In this document: one piece after another, positions 51,202-60,195 of the stretch
Position numbering within the stretch: the first letter of the stretch is position 1
Layout: the number at the start of each line of letters is the position of its first letter
DNA from: Flagellimonas sp. S3867
GTDB taxonomy: Bacteria > Bacteroidota > Bacteroidia > Flavobacteriales > Flavobacteriaceae
Length of the DNA stretch: 64,000 bases
NCBI RefSeq assembly: GCF_014698935.1
Contig: NZ_JACVMN010000001.1
Coordinates: forward strand, 930,001-994,000
Direction: 5' to 3'
Program-made: the position numbers and the translations under genes
Notes under the pieces: generated by a model
What the model was told of the DNA's origin: nothing
The model's database searches: none
Seen by the model: the letters and a program-made list of their open reading frames with translations, nothing else

Positions 51202-52149
51202 ATGCAGATTTCCATTGTAATTCCTTTACTTAACGAAAAAGAATCGCTCAAAGAACTTCATGATTGGATTGCAAAAGTTATGCAATCCAATCATTTTGTA
51301 TACGAGATAATTTTTATTGACGATGGCAGCATTGATGGTTCCTGGCAAACTATCCAAGAACTGTCCAGCTCCAACAGCAATGTTAAGGGGATTCGATTTT
51401 TGAAGAATTTTGGAAAATCACAAGCCCTGCATGCAGGTTTCAAAGCAACACAAGGCGAAGTTGTGATCACCATGGATGCAGATTTGCAAGACAATCCTGA
51501 AGAAATTCCTGAATTATATACATTGATCAAAGAAGATGGAAACCATATAGTCTCTGGATGGAAAAAGAAACGGTACGATTCTATCATCACAAAAAATATC
51601 CCTTCCAAACTCTTTAATTGGGCAGCCCGAAAAACTTCTGGGTTAAAACTTCATGATTTCAATTGCGGATTAAAGGCATATAGAAATGAAGTGGTGAAAA
51701 GTATAGAAGTATCTGGAGACATGCACCGCTACATTCCCGTTTTGGCCAAGAATGCTGGGTTTTCCAATATTACGGAAAAGGTGGTTCAACATCAGGCGCG
51801 AAAATACGGAAACACCAAATTCGGAGCGGAGCGCTTTATCAATGGCTTTTTGGATTTGATCACTATTTGGTTCGTATCAAAGTTTGGCAGACAGCCCATG
51901 CACTTGTTCGGTGCACTCGGAGTACTCATGTTCATTGTTGGCTTTGGGTTTTCTATCTATTTGGGTGTGGACAAACTCTTTTTAAACCCTACAGGTAGAT
52001 TGATTACGGAACGTCCGCAATTTTATATCGCATTGACAGCCATGATAATAGGAACACAAATGTTCCTAGCCGGGTTTTTGGGTGAAATCATTGTTAGATC
52101 TAGAAAAAGTGATACCCGATATACCATCTCAGATAAAATTAACGTTTAA
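51202..52149 (+). CDS. Glycosyltransferase family 2 with C-terminal membrane helices (DPM1/GtrB-like)
   Basis: 315 residues. The GT-A domain has ISIVIPLLNEKESLKELHDW, IFIDDGSIDGSWQTIQEL and VITMDADLQDNPEEIPE (the DxD motif), and QARKYGNTKFGAERFINGF towards the acceptor side. Two membrane helices at 230-252 and 265-290 follow, as in enzymes that load glucose or mannose on polyprenyl phosphate (GtrB, ArnC). The transferred sugar is not readable. It is probably co-transcribed with DUF4199 and with the phosphohexomutase 57 bases later. Confidence 0.9.
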   Translation: MQISIVIPLLNEKESLKELHDWIAKVMQSNHFVYEIIFIDDGSIDGSWQTIQELSSSNSNVKGIRFLKNFGKSQALHAGFKATQGEVVITMDADLQDNPEEIPELYTLIKEDGNHIVSGWKKKRYDSIITKNIPSKLFNWAARKTSGLKLHDFNCGLKAYRNEVVKSIEVSGDMHRYIPVLAKNAGFSNITEKVVQHQARKYGNTKFGAERFINGFLDLITIWFVSKFGRQPMHLFGALGVLMFIVGFGFSIYLGVDKLFLNPTGRLITERPQFYIALTAMIIGTQMFLAGFLGEIIVRSRKSDTRYTISDKINV

Positions 52150-52206
52150 GCAAGTCTTGAATATAGATTCTTTGTAATTTTATTCTTATTAAACTAGATA
52201 CCATAA

Positions 52207-53913
52207 ATGGATTCCATTACCTCAAACGCACAAACCTGGCTTACAGATTTTTTTGATACAGAAACCAAAAAAGAAATCCAACATTTAATAAATAACGACC
52301 ACGAAGAACTTAAAGAACGGTTTTACAAAGACTTGGAGTTCGGTACCGGAGGAATGCGAGGTGTTATGGGAGTGGGAACCAATAGAATCAACAAATATAC
52401 CTTGGGGAAAAATACTCAGGGACTTAGCAATTATCTTAAGAAAACCTACTCAAACGAAGAAATCAAAGTAGTGATTGCCTATGATTGCCGACATAACTCC
52501 GATACTTTGGCGAAAACCGTTTCAAATGTTTTTGCAGCCAACGGAATAAAAGTATTTCTCTTCTCTGAACTGCGCACGACTCCTGAATTGTCATTCGCCG
52601 TTCGGCATTTAAACTGCCATGCCGGAATTGTGTTGACAGCTTCTCACAATCCGCCAGAATACAATGGGTACAAAGTGTATTGGACGGATGGAGGTCAAAT
52701 TGTTCCTCCACAAGATGGAGAAATTATTGCGGAAATCAATTCGCTTTCCTTTGAAGATATCAAGTTCAATGCAGACGAAAGGCTTATCGAATTGATTGAC
52801 AAGGATGTAGATGAAGCCTTTTTTGAAGCATCTGTGGCCAAAGGCAGTTTTGGTGCAAAAGGCAAGGACGATTTTAAAATTGTATTTACCTCCTTGCATG
52901 GAACCTCCATTACAGCCTTACCTGAAGTATTGGAACGAGCCGGTTACAATAATGTGACCATCATAGAAGAGCAAGCGAAACCCGATGGGGCGTTTCCAAC
53001 GGTAGAATCGCCAAACCCTGAAGAGCCGGAAGCCTTAAAAATTGCCATCAAAAAAGCAGAAGAAATTGGTGCTGATATGGTTGTGGGCACAGATCCCGAT
53101 AGTGACCGTTTGGGCATTGCCGTTCGGAATTTGGAAGGTGAAATGGAGCTTTTAAATGGTAACCAGACAATGGTCCTCATGACCAAATTCCTTTTGGACC
53201 AATACAAGAAAAAAGGATTTCAGGGGAATGAATTTATAGCCACCACCATAGTTTCTACCCCAATGGTGGAACAAATGGCCAAGGCTTATGGTGTTGAATT
53301 TAAGACTGCCCTTACCGGGTTCAAATGGATTGGCCAAATGATCAAGGATTTTCCAAATTCCACCTTTATCGGAGGAGGTGAGGAAAGTTTTGGGTATATG
53401 GTTGGAGATTTTGTCCGAGATAAGGATGCTGTCACCTCTACCCTACTTGCCTGCGAAGTCGCAGCAGATGCCAAAGCCAATGGAAGTTCGTTTTACAAAG
53501 AGCTAATCGACGGTTACGTAAACTTTGGCTTTTATAAGGAACATTTGGTTTCCTTGACTAAAAAAGGAATAAGTGGAGCAGAAGAAATCAAGCAGATGTT
53601 GATTGACTTCAAAGAAAATCCTGTGGAATCCGTGCAGGGCTCCAAAGTGGTTTGGATAGAGGATTATAATACTTCAATGGCCAAAAACGTGCAGACCGGT
53701 GAGGAAAAAGCCATCAACCTACCCAAATCCAATGTGTTGATTTACGAAACAGAGGACGGTACACGAATTGCTGCCAGACCTAGTGGAACAGAACCAAAGG
53801 TGAAGTTTTACATCACTACAAATGCCAAATTGGAGAAAGCAGCAGATTTTAAATCCGTAAATTCGCAGCTGGATAAGAAAATTAAAGGAATCCTTTCCGA
53901 ACTGAATTTATAG
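52207..53913 (+). CDS. Phospho-sugar mutase (phosphoglucomutase/phosphomannomutase)
   Basis: 568 residues, four-domain alpha-D-phosphohexomutase. The phosphoserine loop is TASHNPPEYNGYK with Ser146; the metal-binding loop is GTDPDSDRLGIAV near 300; the sugar-binding loop GGGEESFGYMVGDFVRDKDA lies near 395, and the phosphate-binding loop RPSGTEPKVKFY near the end. It interconverts the 1- and 6-phosphates of glucose or mannose. The length and the start resemble the PgcA/YhxB type. It is followed after four bases by the ABC exporter gene. Confidence 0.95.
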   Translation: MDSITSNAQTWLTDFFDTETKKEIQHLINNDHEELKERFYKDLEFGTGGMRGVMGVGTNRINKYTLGKNTQGLSNYLKKTYSNEEIKVVIAYDCRHNSDTLAKTVSNVFAANGIKVFLFSELRTTPELSFAVRHLNCHAGIVLTASHNPPEYNGYKVYWTDGGQIVPPQDGEIIAEINSLSFEDIKFNADERLIELIDKDVDEAFFEASVAKGSFGAKGKDDFKIVFTSLHGTSITALPEVLERAGYNNVTIIEEQAKPDGAFPTVESPNPEEPEALKIAIKKAEEIGADMVVGTDPDSDRLGIAVRNLEGEMELLNGNQTMVLMTKFLLDQYKKKGFQGNEFIATTIVSTPMVEQMAKAYGVEFKTALTGFKWIGQMIKDFPNSTFIGGGEESFGYMVGDFVRDKDAVTSTLLACEVAADAKANGSSFYKELIDGYVNFGFYKEHLVSLTKKGISGAEEIKQMLIDFKENPVESVQGSKVVWIEDYNTSMAKNVQTGEEKAINLPKSNVLIYETEDGTRIAARPSGTEPKVKFYITTNAKLEKAADFKSVNSQLDKKIKGILSELNL

Positions 53914-53917
53914 CTGA

Positions 53918-55750
53918 ATGAATTACTTTAAAAAGATTCTCCGTTTTGCGGTACCCTATCGCAAATATGGCTTTCTGAATATTCTGTTTAATATCCTCTA
54001 TTCGATTTTCAACGTATTATCGATAATCATATTTATCCCAACACTTGGAATACTATTTAGCACACAGGAAAAGGTCGAAAAAGCCCCGATTTATGAAGGC
54101 ATGGGTAACCTTAAAGAGTACCTAGAAGGTTCGTTAAACCATTTTCTAACTGTTAAAGTTGAAGGTGATGGCCCGTTGGCAGCTTTGGTATTTATTTGTA
54201 TTACCAGTATTGTGATTTTCTTTTTGAAAAACCTGTTTCGCTATGCGGCAATGTATGTCTTGGCCTATCTTAGGACGGGTATGGTCAAAGACATTCAAGA
54301 CAAATTGTACTTAAAGACCCTGTATCTGCCGTTGGGATACTTTTCAGAAGCTAGAAAAGGAGATTTGTTGGCACGTATGACTTCAGATGTCAAAGAGGTA
54401 GAAAATTCGATTATCAATTCGCTCGAGGCATTGGCAAGAGAACCAATTACTATTGTAATTGTATTGATTTCAATGTTGGCCATCAGTGCACAGCTCACCC
54501 TATTTGTGTTCATTTTTTTACCAATCGCTGGATTTTTGATTTCCATTGTTGGAAAGAAACTAAAATCACAATCCCTTGAGGCCCAAAAGGAAACAGGAAT
54601 CTTTTTATCCTTTATAGAAGAGACTTTGGGAGGGTTGAAAATTATCAAAGGCTTTAATGCAGAAGAAAGGTTGTCATCCAAATTTATGGCATCGACATCT
54701 CGATTTAAAAAAATTATGATTGCTGTTTTGCAGCGTAAAGGCCTTGCTTCCCCGTTCAGTGAATTTTTAGGGGTAGCCGTTGTAATTACGGTATTGTGGT
54801 ATGGAGGAAGTTTGGTGTTGGGTAACCAAAGTACCCTTTCCCCACAGGAATTTATGGGCTATATCGGGTTGTTTTACACCATAATCAACCCCGTTAAAGC
54901 CATAACTACCGTCAATTACAATATTAAAAAAGGAAATGCCTCCGCAGAACGCATCTTCGACGTTTTGGATACTGAAAATGCAATATCCGATGCTAAAAAT
55001 GCCATCGACAAAAAGAGTTTAACCACAGATATTACTATCAAAGATATTTCCTTCAAATATAAAGATGATTATGTGTTGAAAAACTTCAATTTGGAAGTCA
55101 AAAAAGGACATACCGTTGCCTTGGTAGGACAATCGGGAAGTGGAAAAAGTACCATCGCCAATCTGGTTACCCGATTCTACGATGTTAACGAAGGAGAAAT
55201 CTCAATTGATGGCACCAATATCAAAGACATTACCAAAAAATCGCTTCGAGGCTTGATGGGATTGGTAACCCAAGATTCCATTTTGTTCAACGATACGGTA
55301 AAAAACAATATTGGTCTTGGAAAAGAGGATGCTACGGAAGACGAAATCATTGCAGCGGCCAAAATAGCCAATGCACATGATTTTATTATGGAACTTCCCA
55401 ATGGTTACGAAACCAACATAGGAGACAGCGGAAATAAGCTTAGTGGAGGTCAAAAACAACGTCTATCCATTGCTAGGGCAGTACTCAAAAATCCTCCTAT
55501 CATGATTTTGGACGAAGCTACCTCCGCCTTGGATACCGAAAGTGAACGTTTGGTGCAAGATGCGCTTGAAAAAATGATGCAGAACAGGACTTCTATTGTT
55601 ATTGCGCATCGATTATCCACTATTCAAAATGCTGATTCCATAGTTGTGCTCAGCAAAGGAAAAATTGTGGAGCAAGGCACTCACGATGAGTTGATGAAAT
55701 CCCAAAAAGGCTACAAAAAATTGGTCGAAATGCAATCCATGGGCTCCTGA
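53918..55750 (+). CDS. ABC exporter with fused membrane and ATPase domains (MsbA-like)
   Basis: 610 residues. Six membrane helices in the first 330 residues, then the ATPase domain with Walker A GQSGSGKST (about 405-413), the signature LSGGQKQRLSIARA and Walker B IMILDEATSALDTESERLV. The switch His is in VIAHRLSTIQNADSI. The half-transporter should work as a homodimer and flip lipid or a drug; MsbA-like lipid A export is the usual annotation. The ATG comes four bases after the mutase stop. Confidence 0.92.
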   Translation: MNYFKKILRFAVPYRKYGFLNILFNILYSIFNVLSIIIFIPTLGILFSTQEKVEKAPIYEGMGNLKEYLEGSLNHFLTVKVEGDGPLAALVFICITSIVIFFLKNLFRYAAMYVLAYLRTGMVKDIQDKLYLKTLYLPLGYFSEARKGDLLARMTSDVKEVENSIINSLEALAREPITIVIVLISMLAISAQLTLFVFIFLPIAGFLISIVGKKLKSQSLEAQKETGIFLSFIEETLGGLKIIKGFNAEERLSSKFMASTSRFKKIMIAVLQRKGLASPFSEFLGVAVVITVLWYGGSLVLGNQSTLSPQEFMGYIGLFYTIINPVKAITTVNYNIKKGNASAERIFDVLDTENAISDAKNAIDKKSLTTDITIKDISFKYKDDYVLKNFNLEVKKGHTVALVGQSGSGKSTIANLVTRFYDVNEGEISIDGTNIKDITKKSLRGLMGLVTQDSILFNDTVKNNIGLGKEDATEDEIIAAAKIANAHDFIMELPNGYETNIGDSGNKLSGGQKQRLSIARAVLKNPPIMILDEATSALDTESERLVQDALEKMMQNRTSIVIAHRLSTIQNADSIVVLSKGKIVEQGTHDELMKSQKGYKKLVEMQSMGS

Positions 55751-55824
55751 TATATAGTCAGACCTAAAAATCACATTAAACCATTTTCCATTACCTTAGT
55801 CATAGCACCAAAATGTAGAAACAT

Positions 55825-56367
55825 TTGATTGCTGAGGAAACCTTAGTCAACGAGCTAAAACAAAAAGAAAGTCAAGCAAGAGCCTTTGAGGTATTGGTCA
55901 ATACCTACAAAGAACGGTTGTATTGGCATATACGAAGGATTGTTTTAAACCATGACGACGCAGACGATGTTCTCCAAAACACCTTTATAAAGGTATATCG
56001 AAATATAGAGGGCTTTAAAGGAGACAGCAAGCTCTATTCTTGGATGTACCGCATTGCAACTAATGAGTCGTTGACTTTTTTGAAACAGAAATCAAAAAAA
56101 CTGGGAGTAAGTGATGAGGAGTTGAAAATGAAGATGGTTGAAAATTTACAATCCGATGTATACTTTGAGGGAAGTGAAATCCAGTTGAAATTGCAAAAGG
56201 CCATGGCCACACTTCCTGATAAGCAAAAATTGGTGTTCACCATGAAATATTTTCAGGAAATGAAGTATGATGAAATTTCCGAAGTGCTAGAAACATCTGT
56301 GGGGGCTTTAAAAGCATCATACCATTTGGCCGTTAAGAAAATTGAAACGTATATTAAGGCAGATTAA
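55825..56367 (+). CDS. ECF-type RNA polymerase sigma factor
   Basis: 180 residues, starting at TTG; the ATG upstream (55813) is followed at once by a stop codon, so TTG is the only reasonable start before a loss of region 2. Region 2 includes YKERLYWHIRRIVLNHDDADDVLQN and FKGDSKLYSWMYRIATNESL. Region 4 is LPDKQKLVFTMKYFQEMKYD and EISEVLETSVGALKASYHLAVKKIE. The next two genes complete a sigma, anti-sigma-like and sensor-like operon that is common in flavobacteria. Confidence 0.93.
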   Translation: MIAEETLVNELKQKESQARAFEVLVNTYKERLYWHIRRIVLNHDDADDVLQNTFIKVYRNIEGFKGDSKLYSWMYRIATNESLTFLKQKSKKLGVSDEELKMKMVENLQSDVYFEGSEIQLKLQKAMATLPDKQKLVFTMKYFQEMKYDEISEVLETSVGALKASYHLAVKKIETYIKAD

Positions 56368-56401
56368 ACCTTTATATGGTTTGATCGTCTAACCAAAAAA
56401 G

Positions 56402-56932
56402 ATGGGAAAGGACGAAAAAGATAATTTTAAAACCCCTGAGGGCTATTTTGATAGTCTCCATGACCGGCTTATGGATAAAATCAATCAGCAAGAAACGGGA
56501 ACAGAAGACTCGATAATACCTAAATCGGATGGTTTTACCGTACCCGAGGGGTATTTTGGGCACCTTCCGAAAAAAATCTTTTCCAAAATTGACCAAAAAG
56601 AGCCAAAGGTCATACAACTAAAATCTTACAAGAAATTCTATTACGGTGCCGCGGCCATTGCTGCCGTTTTTCTTCTGATCTTTGGATTGAATTGGAAAAC
56701 GGAAACTCCAATTGCCTTTGAGGATTTGGCCTCTGCAGAAATCGATGCATATTTTGAAAACACTGAACTGGATTTTAGCTTCTACGAGTTGGCCGAAGTT
56801 GTCGCCATTGACAACCTAAGTTTTAACGATGTATTGGAAGATCAACTGGAAGATGAGAATATCTTGGAATATTTGGATGAAAATGTAGAGCATATTGAAG
56901 ATTTAAATTTAGATTACGATGATTATGAATAA
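56402..56932 (+). CDS. Anti-sigma-like membrane protein with two PEGYF motifs
   Basis: 176 residues. Two near-identical cytoplasmic motifs (FKTPEGYFDSLHDRLMDKI at about 9-27 and FTVPEGYFGHLPKKIFSKI at about 45-63) precede one membrane helix (about 80-97, AAAIAAVFLLIFGLNW) and a very acidic periplasmic tail (YLDENVEHIEDLNLDYDDYE). The repeat probably forms a sigma-binding or partner-binding site; this is inferred from the position after the sigma gene (34 bases). It overlaps the start of the next gene by 8 to 14 bases. Confidence 0.8.
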   Translation: MGKDEKDNFKTPEGYFDSLHDRLMDKINQQETGTEDSIIPKSDGFTVPEGYFGHLPKKIFSKIDQKEPKVIQLKSYKKFYYGAAAIAAVFLLIFGLNWKTETPIAFEDLASAEIDAYFENTELDFSFYELAEVVAIDNLSFNDVLEDQLEDENILEYLDENVEHIEDLNLDYDDYE

Positions 56933-57365
56933 AAAGCTACTCATACTGTTGGTTTGTTTTATGGGAACCTCATGGTTTTATGCTCAAGGACCTGGAAGAG
57001 AACGCATCAAAACATTGAAAGTGGCCTTCATTACCGAAAGAGTGGGACTCACGGCAAAAGAAGCCCAATCCTTTTGGCCCATTTACAATGAATATGAGGA
57101 AATCTTAGAGGCCATTCGACGCAGGGAACGAGTCGAACTCCGATCTCAAATTACCATGCTACAAGATTTGTCCAATGCAGAATCTTCGGTTCTTTTGGAT
57201 AAGTTCTTGATTATTCGAAAAGAAAAACATGAGGCTGAACAAGATTTTATATCGAAAATAAGAACCGTCATTTCACCTAAAAAGACGTTACTACTCCTCA
57301 AAGCGGAAGAAGATTTTAAAAAGCGATTACTGCAACAAATGAGGAAACGAAGAGGAGGCGGATAG
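56925..57365 (+). CDS. Periplasmic sensor-like protein of an ECF sigma operon (Spy/CpxP-like)
   Basis: 146 residues from the ATG at 56925; another ATG two codons up (56919) would overlap the anti-sigma gene more. The signal peptide MNKKLLILLVCFMGTSWFYAQ is followed by an all-helical protein with ITERVGLTAKEAQSFWPIYN, a variant of the LTxxQ motif of Spy/CpxP. It ends in a glycine-arginine tail RKRRGGG. Flavobacterial members carry the name sensor of ECF-type sigma factor; the sensing role has not been shown to my knowledge. Confidence 0.83.
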   Translation: MNKKLLILLVCFMGTSWFYAQGPGRERIKTLKVAFITERVGLTAKEAQSFWPIYNEYEEILEAIRRRERVELRSQITMLQDLSNAESSVLLDKFLIIRKEKHEAEQDFISKIRTVISPKKTLLLLKAEEDFKKRLLQQMRKRRGGG

Positions 57366-57387
57366 TCCCAATTTCGACAAAATACAT

Positions 57388-57415
57388 AAAAAGGAGTCAT
57401 TTGGCTCCTTTTTTC
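57388..57415 (+). terminator. Intrinsic terminator of the sigma operon
   Basis: AAAAAGGAG pairs with CTCCTTTTT, loop about eight bases, followed by more T. It lies 23 bases after the stop of the sensor-like gene. Confidence 0.85.
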
Positions 57416-57472
57416 ATTAAACCATGTACCAAAACTATGGTCAAAGAAGTATAAACCATAAAAATCTACGTT

Positions 57473-57823
57473 ATGAAAAACTTGAAAACAATACTGTTCA
57501 CAATAGCCATTTTGGGAGCTATGTCAATAGCAAGCGCACAACATACAGTAGTCCGTGTATATCCAAAACATGGTACAGTGGTAACTAAGGTTACCAAGCC
57601 AAAAGTTGTGATTCACAAAAAGACCAATTTTTATTTCGCAGATGGTGTTTGGTACAAGCCAAGAGCTAAGAAATATGTTGTATGCGCCGCTCCAACAGGA
57701 ATAAAAGTCAGGAGATTGCCAAGAGCACGAAGAATTGTCGTGGTCAATGGAAGAAAACTATACAAATACCGAGGTGTTTGGTACAAAAAAACAGGTCGAC
57801 ACTATGTTGTTGTAACTGTTTAG
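57473..57823 (+). CDS. Small secreted basic protein, DUF6515-like
   Basis: 116 residues. The signal peptide MKNLKTILFTIAILGAMSIASA is clear. Two related units follow: FADGVWYKPRAKKYVVCAAP and KYRGVWYKKTGRHYVVV, each with a VWYKx tract and YVV. This pattern with APTGIKVRRLP between them agrees with the DUF6515 family seen in Bacteroidota. The protein is strongly basic (many Lys and Arg), so binding to the outer layer or nucleic acid is conceivable. The gene has terminators on both sides, so it is monocistronic. Confidence 0.72.
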   Translation: MKNLKTILFTIAILGAMSIASAQHTVVRVYPKHGTVVTKVTKPKVVIHKKTNFYFADGVWYKPRAKKYVVCAAPTGIKVRRLPRARRIVVVNGRKLYKYRGVWYKKTGRHYVVVTV

Positions 57824-57846
57824 TTTGTTTAGGTTGGTTGTTAGTC

Positions 57847-57876
57847 AAAAAGAGCGGTAAATACCGCTCTTTTTTA
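57847..57876. terminator. Bidirectional terminator at 57.86 kb
   Basis: AAAAAGAGCGGT-AAAT-ACCGCTCTTTTT is a 12-pair perfect stem with T-tracts on both strands. It ends the DUF6515-like gene and the convergent Ycf48-like gene, whose stop it overlaps by a few bases. Confidence 0.9.
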
Positions 57877-58902
57877 TTTAAATACTAGTTTTGAAATCCT
57901 ATGCTTCCCCGCAGCATATGCAACGGAGTCATTTAAGAATCGGATGGTATAAAACCCTTCATCGCTCAATTGTTTCCAATTGACTCCTTGGTCATTTGAA
58001 CATGAGATTCCCGTAAATCCCACGGCAACCAGCGTTTTTCCATTAACATTTGGAACAAATTGAACACAGCTCTTGTAATTTGGCGCTGCCTCATTGGCTA
58101 TTAAATTCCAAGTTTGGCCCCCATCCTCGGTTATAATTTTGTTCTTTTCTTTGGACTCAGGGTCGGTATAGTCACCTCCAATGGCAAAACCTAAATTCTC
58201 ATCATAAAAATCAATGGAATAAATCCCTTCGGTTGGTTTTTCATTTACAATAGGCGTTTGGGTTACCCTCCAAGTTTTGCCTTTATCCCCTGAAGCATAC
58301 ACTTTACCTGCTGTTGTTCCAATCCAAACATCATCCCCGATAATTTCAACATTGGTATTGCTTGCTGCAAACGCTCCTTCGCCCTCCGCTGATTTTGGTA
58401 ATTGTGAACATGGTAACTTTTTCCAACTCTTACCTCCGTCCCTTGTAATAATGATCGACAAACAACCATCCATGGTATCGCCAATGGCAATTCCTTCCAA
58501 ATTGTTCCAAAATTTCATAGAATCGTAAAAAACACCTTCGCCTTCCTCTTTGTAGACCAATTCCATCTTACCGTCATTACCAGTTTTATATAATAATGCG
58601 GGGGTTGCTATCGATAGCATGAAAAAATCCGTATCAGTATGTGACACGGCTCTAAAAGCTGGTATTATAGAATCATATTGCTGAACATTACTCCTAACGT
58701 TGTTCGTTTGAACATTAACAGTTCCATAGATGCCATTACTACCTGCAAACGCCAGTGTATTGGAATCCAAAAATTCAATAGCTCTGATACTAACTGAATC
58801 CTGAAAAACGGTTTCAATCTTTACTTGTGAGAATTGGATTGGCTTTTCTTTTGTTGAACAGCCAACCATCAGCAATACTCCAATTAGTAAACTATATTTC
58901 AT
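57874..58902 (-). CDS. Ycf48/BNR-like beta-propeller lipoprotein
   Basis: 342 residues. MKYSLLIGVLLMVGCSTKEKP gives a lipobox (MVGC, Cys15). The mature protein consists of BNR/Asp-box repeats: IITRDGGKSWKKLP, ASGDKGKTWRVTQT, ITEDGGQTWNLIA and CSNDQGVNWKQLSDEG, each with the S/TxDxGxxW signature, as in Ycf48 and sialidase-type propellers. Flavobacterial homologues are called oxidoreductase or photosystem II stability factor-like; the organism need not have photosystems, and the true role is unknown. Confidence 0.85.
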   Translation of the reverse strand: MKYSLLIGVLLMVGCSTKEKPIQFSQVKIETVFQDSVSIRAIEFLDSNTLAFAGSNGIYGTVNVQTNNVRSNVQQYDSIIPAFRAVSHTDTDFFMLSIATPALLYKTGNDGKMELVYKEEGEGVFYDSMKFWNNLEGIAIGDTMDGCLSIIITRDGGKSWKKLPCSQLPKSAEGEGAFAASNTNVEIIGDDVWIGTTAGKVYASGDKGKTWRVTQTPIVNEKPTEGIYSIDFYDENLGFAIGGDYTDPESKEKNKIITEDGGQTWNLIANEAAPNYKSCVQFVPNVNGKTLVAVGFTGISCSNDQGVNWKQLSDEGFYTIRFLNDSVAYAAGKHRISKLVFK

Positions 58903-58948
58903 TTAAAACAGCTTTCCCCAAATGTAATCGGAATCTTATTAGAAACCA

Positions 58949-58956
58949 TACCTTTG
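58949..58956 (+). promoter_or_regulatory. Possible -7 box (TACCTTTG) of the RsmB-like gene
   Basis: TACCTTTG agrees with TAnnTTTG. It would place the start of transcription about 10-15 bases before the ATG at 58976. The -33 element is not obvious. Confidence 0.4.
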
Positions 58957-58975
58957 CAATCCTTAAAATTTCAGG

Positions 58976-60190
58976 ATGCGTTTACACAGGAATCTGGTTT
59001 TTGCGGTCATTGATGCGCTACACCTTATCTTCAATGAAAAAGAATATGCAGATAAGGTCATTGAAAAAGTGCTGCGGTACGATAAGCGTTGGGGAGCACG
59101 TGATAGAGGTTTTATTGCTGAAACCACCTATGATATTGTTCGGTGGAAACGTTTGTATGCCGAAATCGCTGAAGTTCGTGAACCCTTTTCAAGAGCGCAA
59201 TTGTTTCGTTTGTTTACGGTTTGGTGTGTGTTGAAGGGCATTCGATTGCCAGACTGGAAGCAATTGGAAGATACCCCGGAACGTCGCATCAAGGGAAGAT
59301 TTGATGAACTTTCAAAAATCAGAAAATTCAGGGAATCAATTCCTGATTGGTTGGATGAATTGGGAGAACAATCATTAGGTGAAAAGCTTTGGACCAAAGA
59401 AATTGGTGCATTGAACAAACAGGCCGAAGTGATTCTTAGGGTGAACACCATAAAAATCCAAAAAAAACAACTACAAGCTTTGCTTGCCGAAAATGAAATT
59501 GAGACCATTGCAATCGACAGCCACCCTGATGCGCTAAAACTAAAGGAACGCAAAAATGTTTTTGTTACCGAAGCTTTTAAAAATGGTTTTTTTGAGGTAC
59601 AGGATGCCTCGTCTCAATTGGTAGCTCCATTTTTGGAAGTGGAACCCGGGCAACGTGTTGTGGATGCATGTGCCGGTGCTGGGGGGAAAACCTTGCATTT
59701 AGCTTCCCAAATGGAAAACAAAGGGCAACTTATCGCTTTGGATATTTATGAAAGTAAATTGAAAAAACTTAAAAAGCGGACAAGGCGAAATGGTGTCCAC
59801 AATGTGGAAACCCGCATAATCGACTCAACCAAAGTCATTAAAAAACTACATAATAGTGCTGACAGACTTTTATTGGATGCCCCCTGTTCCGGTTTGGGTG
59901 TAATAAAACGAAATCCAGATTCTAAGTGGAAATTGGAACCCGAATTCATTGACCGTATTATGGGCATTCAACAAGACATACTTCAGAACTATAGCAAAAT
60001 GGTAAAAAAAGGTGGTCAAATGGTCTATGCGACATGCTCCATATTACCACAAGAGAATACGGAACAGGTCAACTCTTTTCTGGAATCCGAAAGCGGTAAA
60101 GATTTTAAACTGGTCAGAGCGCAAAATGTCTACGCATCAGAAAGTGGTTTTGATGGTTTTTACATGGCTCTTTTGAAAAGGGAAGGATAA
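58976..60190 (+). CDS. RsmB/NOP-family class I RNA cytosine-C5 methyltransferase
   Basis: 404 residues. SAM site: EPGQRVVDACAGAGGKTLHL near 223-242. Two catalytic cysteines are at Cys304 (DAPCSGLGVIKRNP) and Cys354 (YATCSILPQENTEQV), the latter forming the covalent bond with the base. The N-terminal 130 residues resemble the NusB-like domain of RsmB only weakly. It likely methylates a cytosine in 16S rRNA or tRNA. It starts divergently from the Ycf48-like gene. Confidence 0.9.
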   Translation: MRLHRNLVFAVIDALHLIFNEKEYADKVIEKVLRYDKRWGARDRGFIAETTYDIVRWKRLYAEIAEVREPFSRAQLFRLFTVWCVLKGIRLPDWKQLEDTPERRIKGRFDELSKIRKFRESIPDWLDELGEQSLGEKLWTKEIGALNKQAEVILRVNTIKIQKKQLQALLAENEIETIAIDSHPDALKLKERKNVFVTEAFKNGFFEVQDASSQLVAPFLEVEPGQRVVDACAGAGGKTLHLASQMENKGQLIALDIYESKLKKLKKRTRRNGVHNVETRIIDSTKVIKKLHNSADRLLLDAPCSGLGVIKRNPDSKWKLEPEFIDRIMGIQQDILQNYSKMVKKGGQMVYATCSILPQENTEQVNSFLESESGKDFKLVRAQNVYASESGFDGFYMALLKREG

Positions 60191-60195
60191 ACCCC

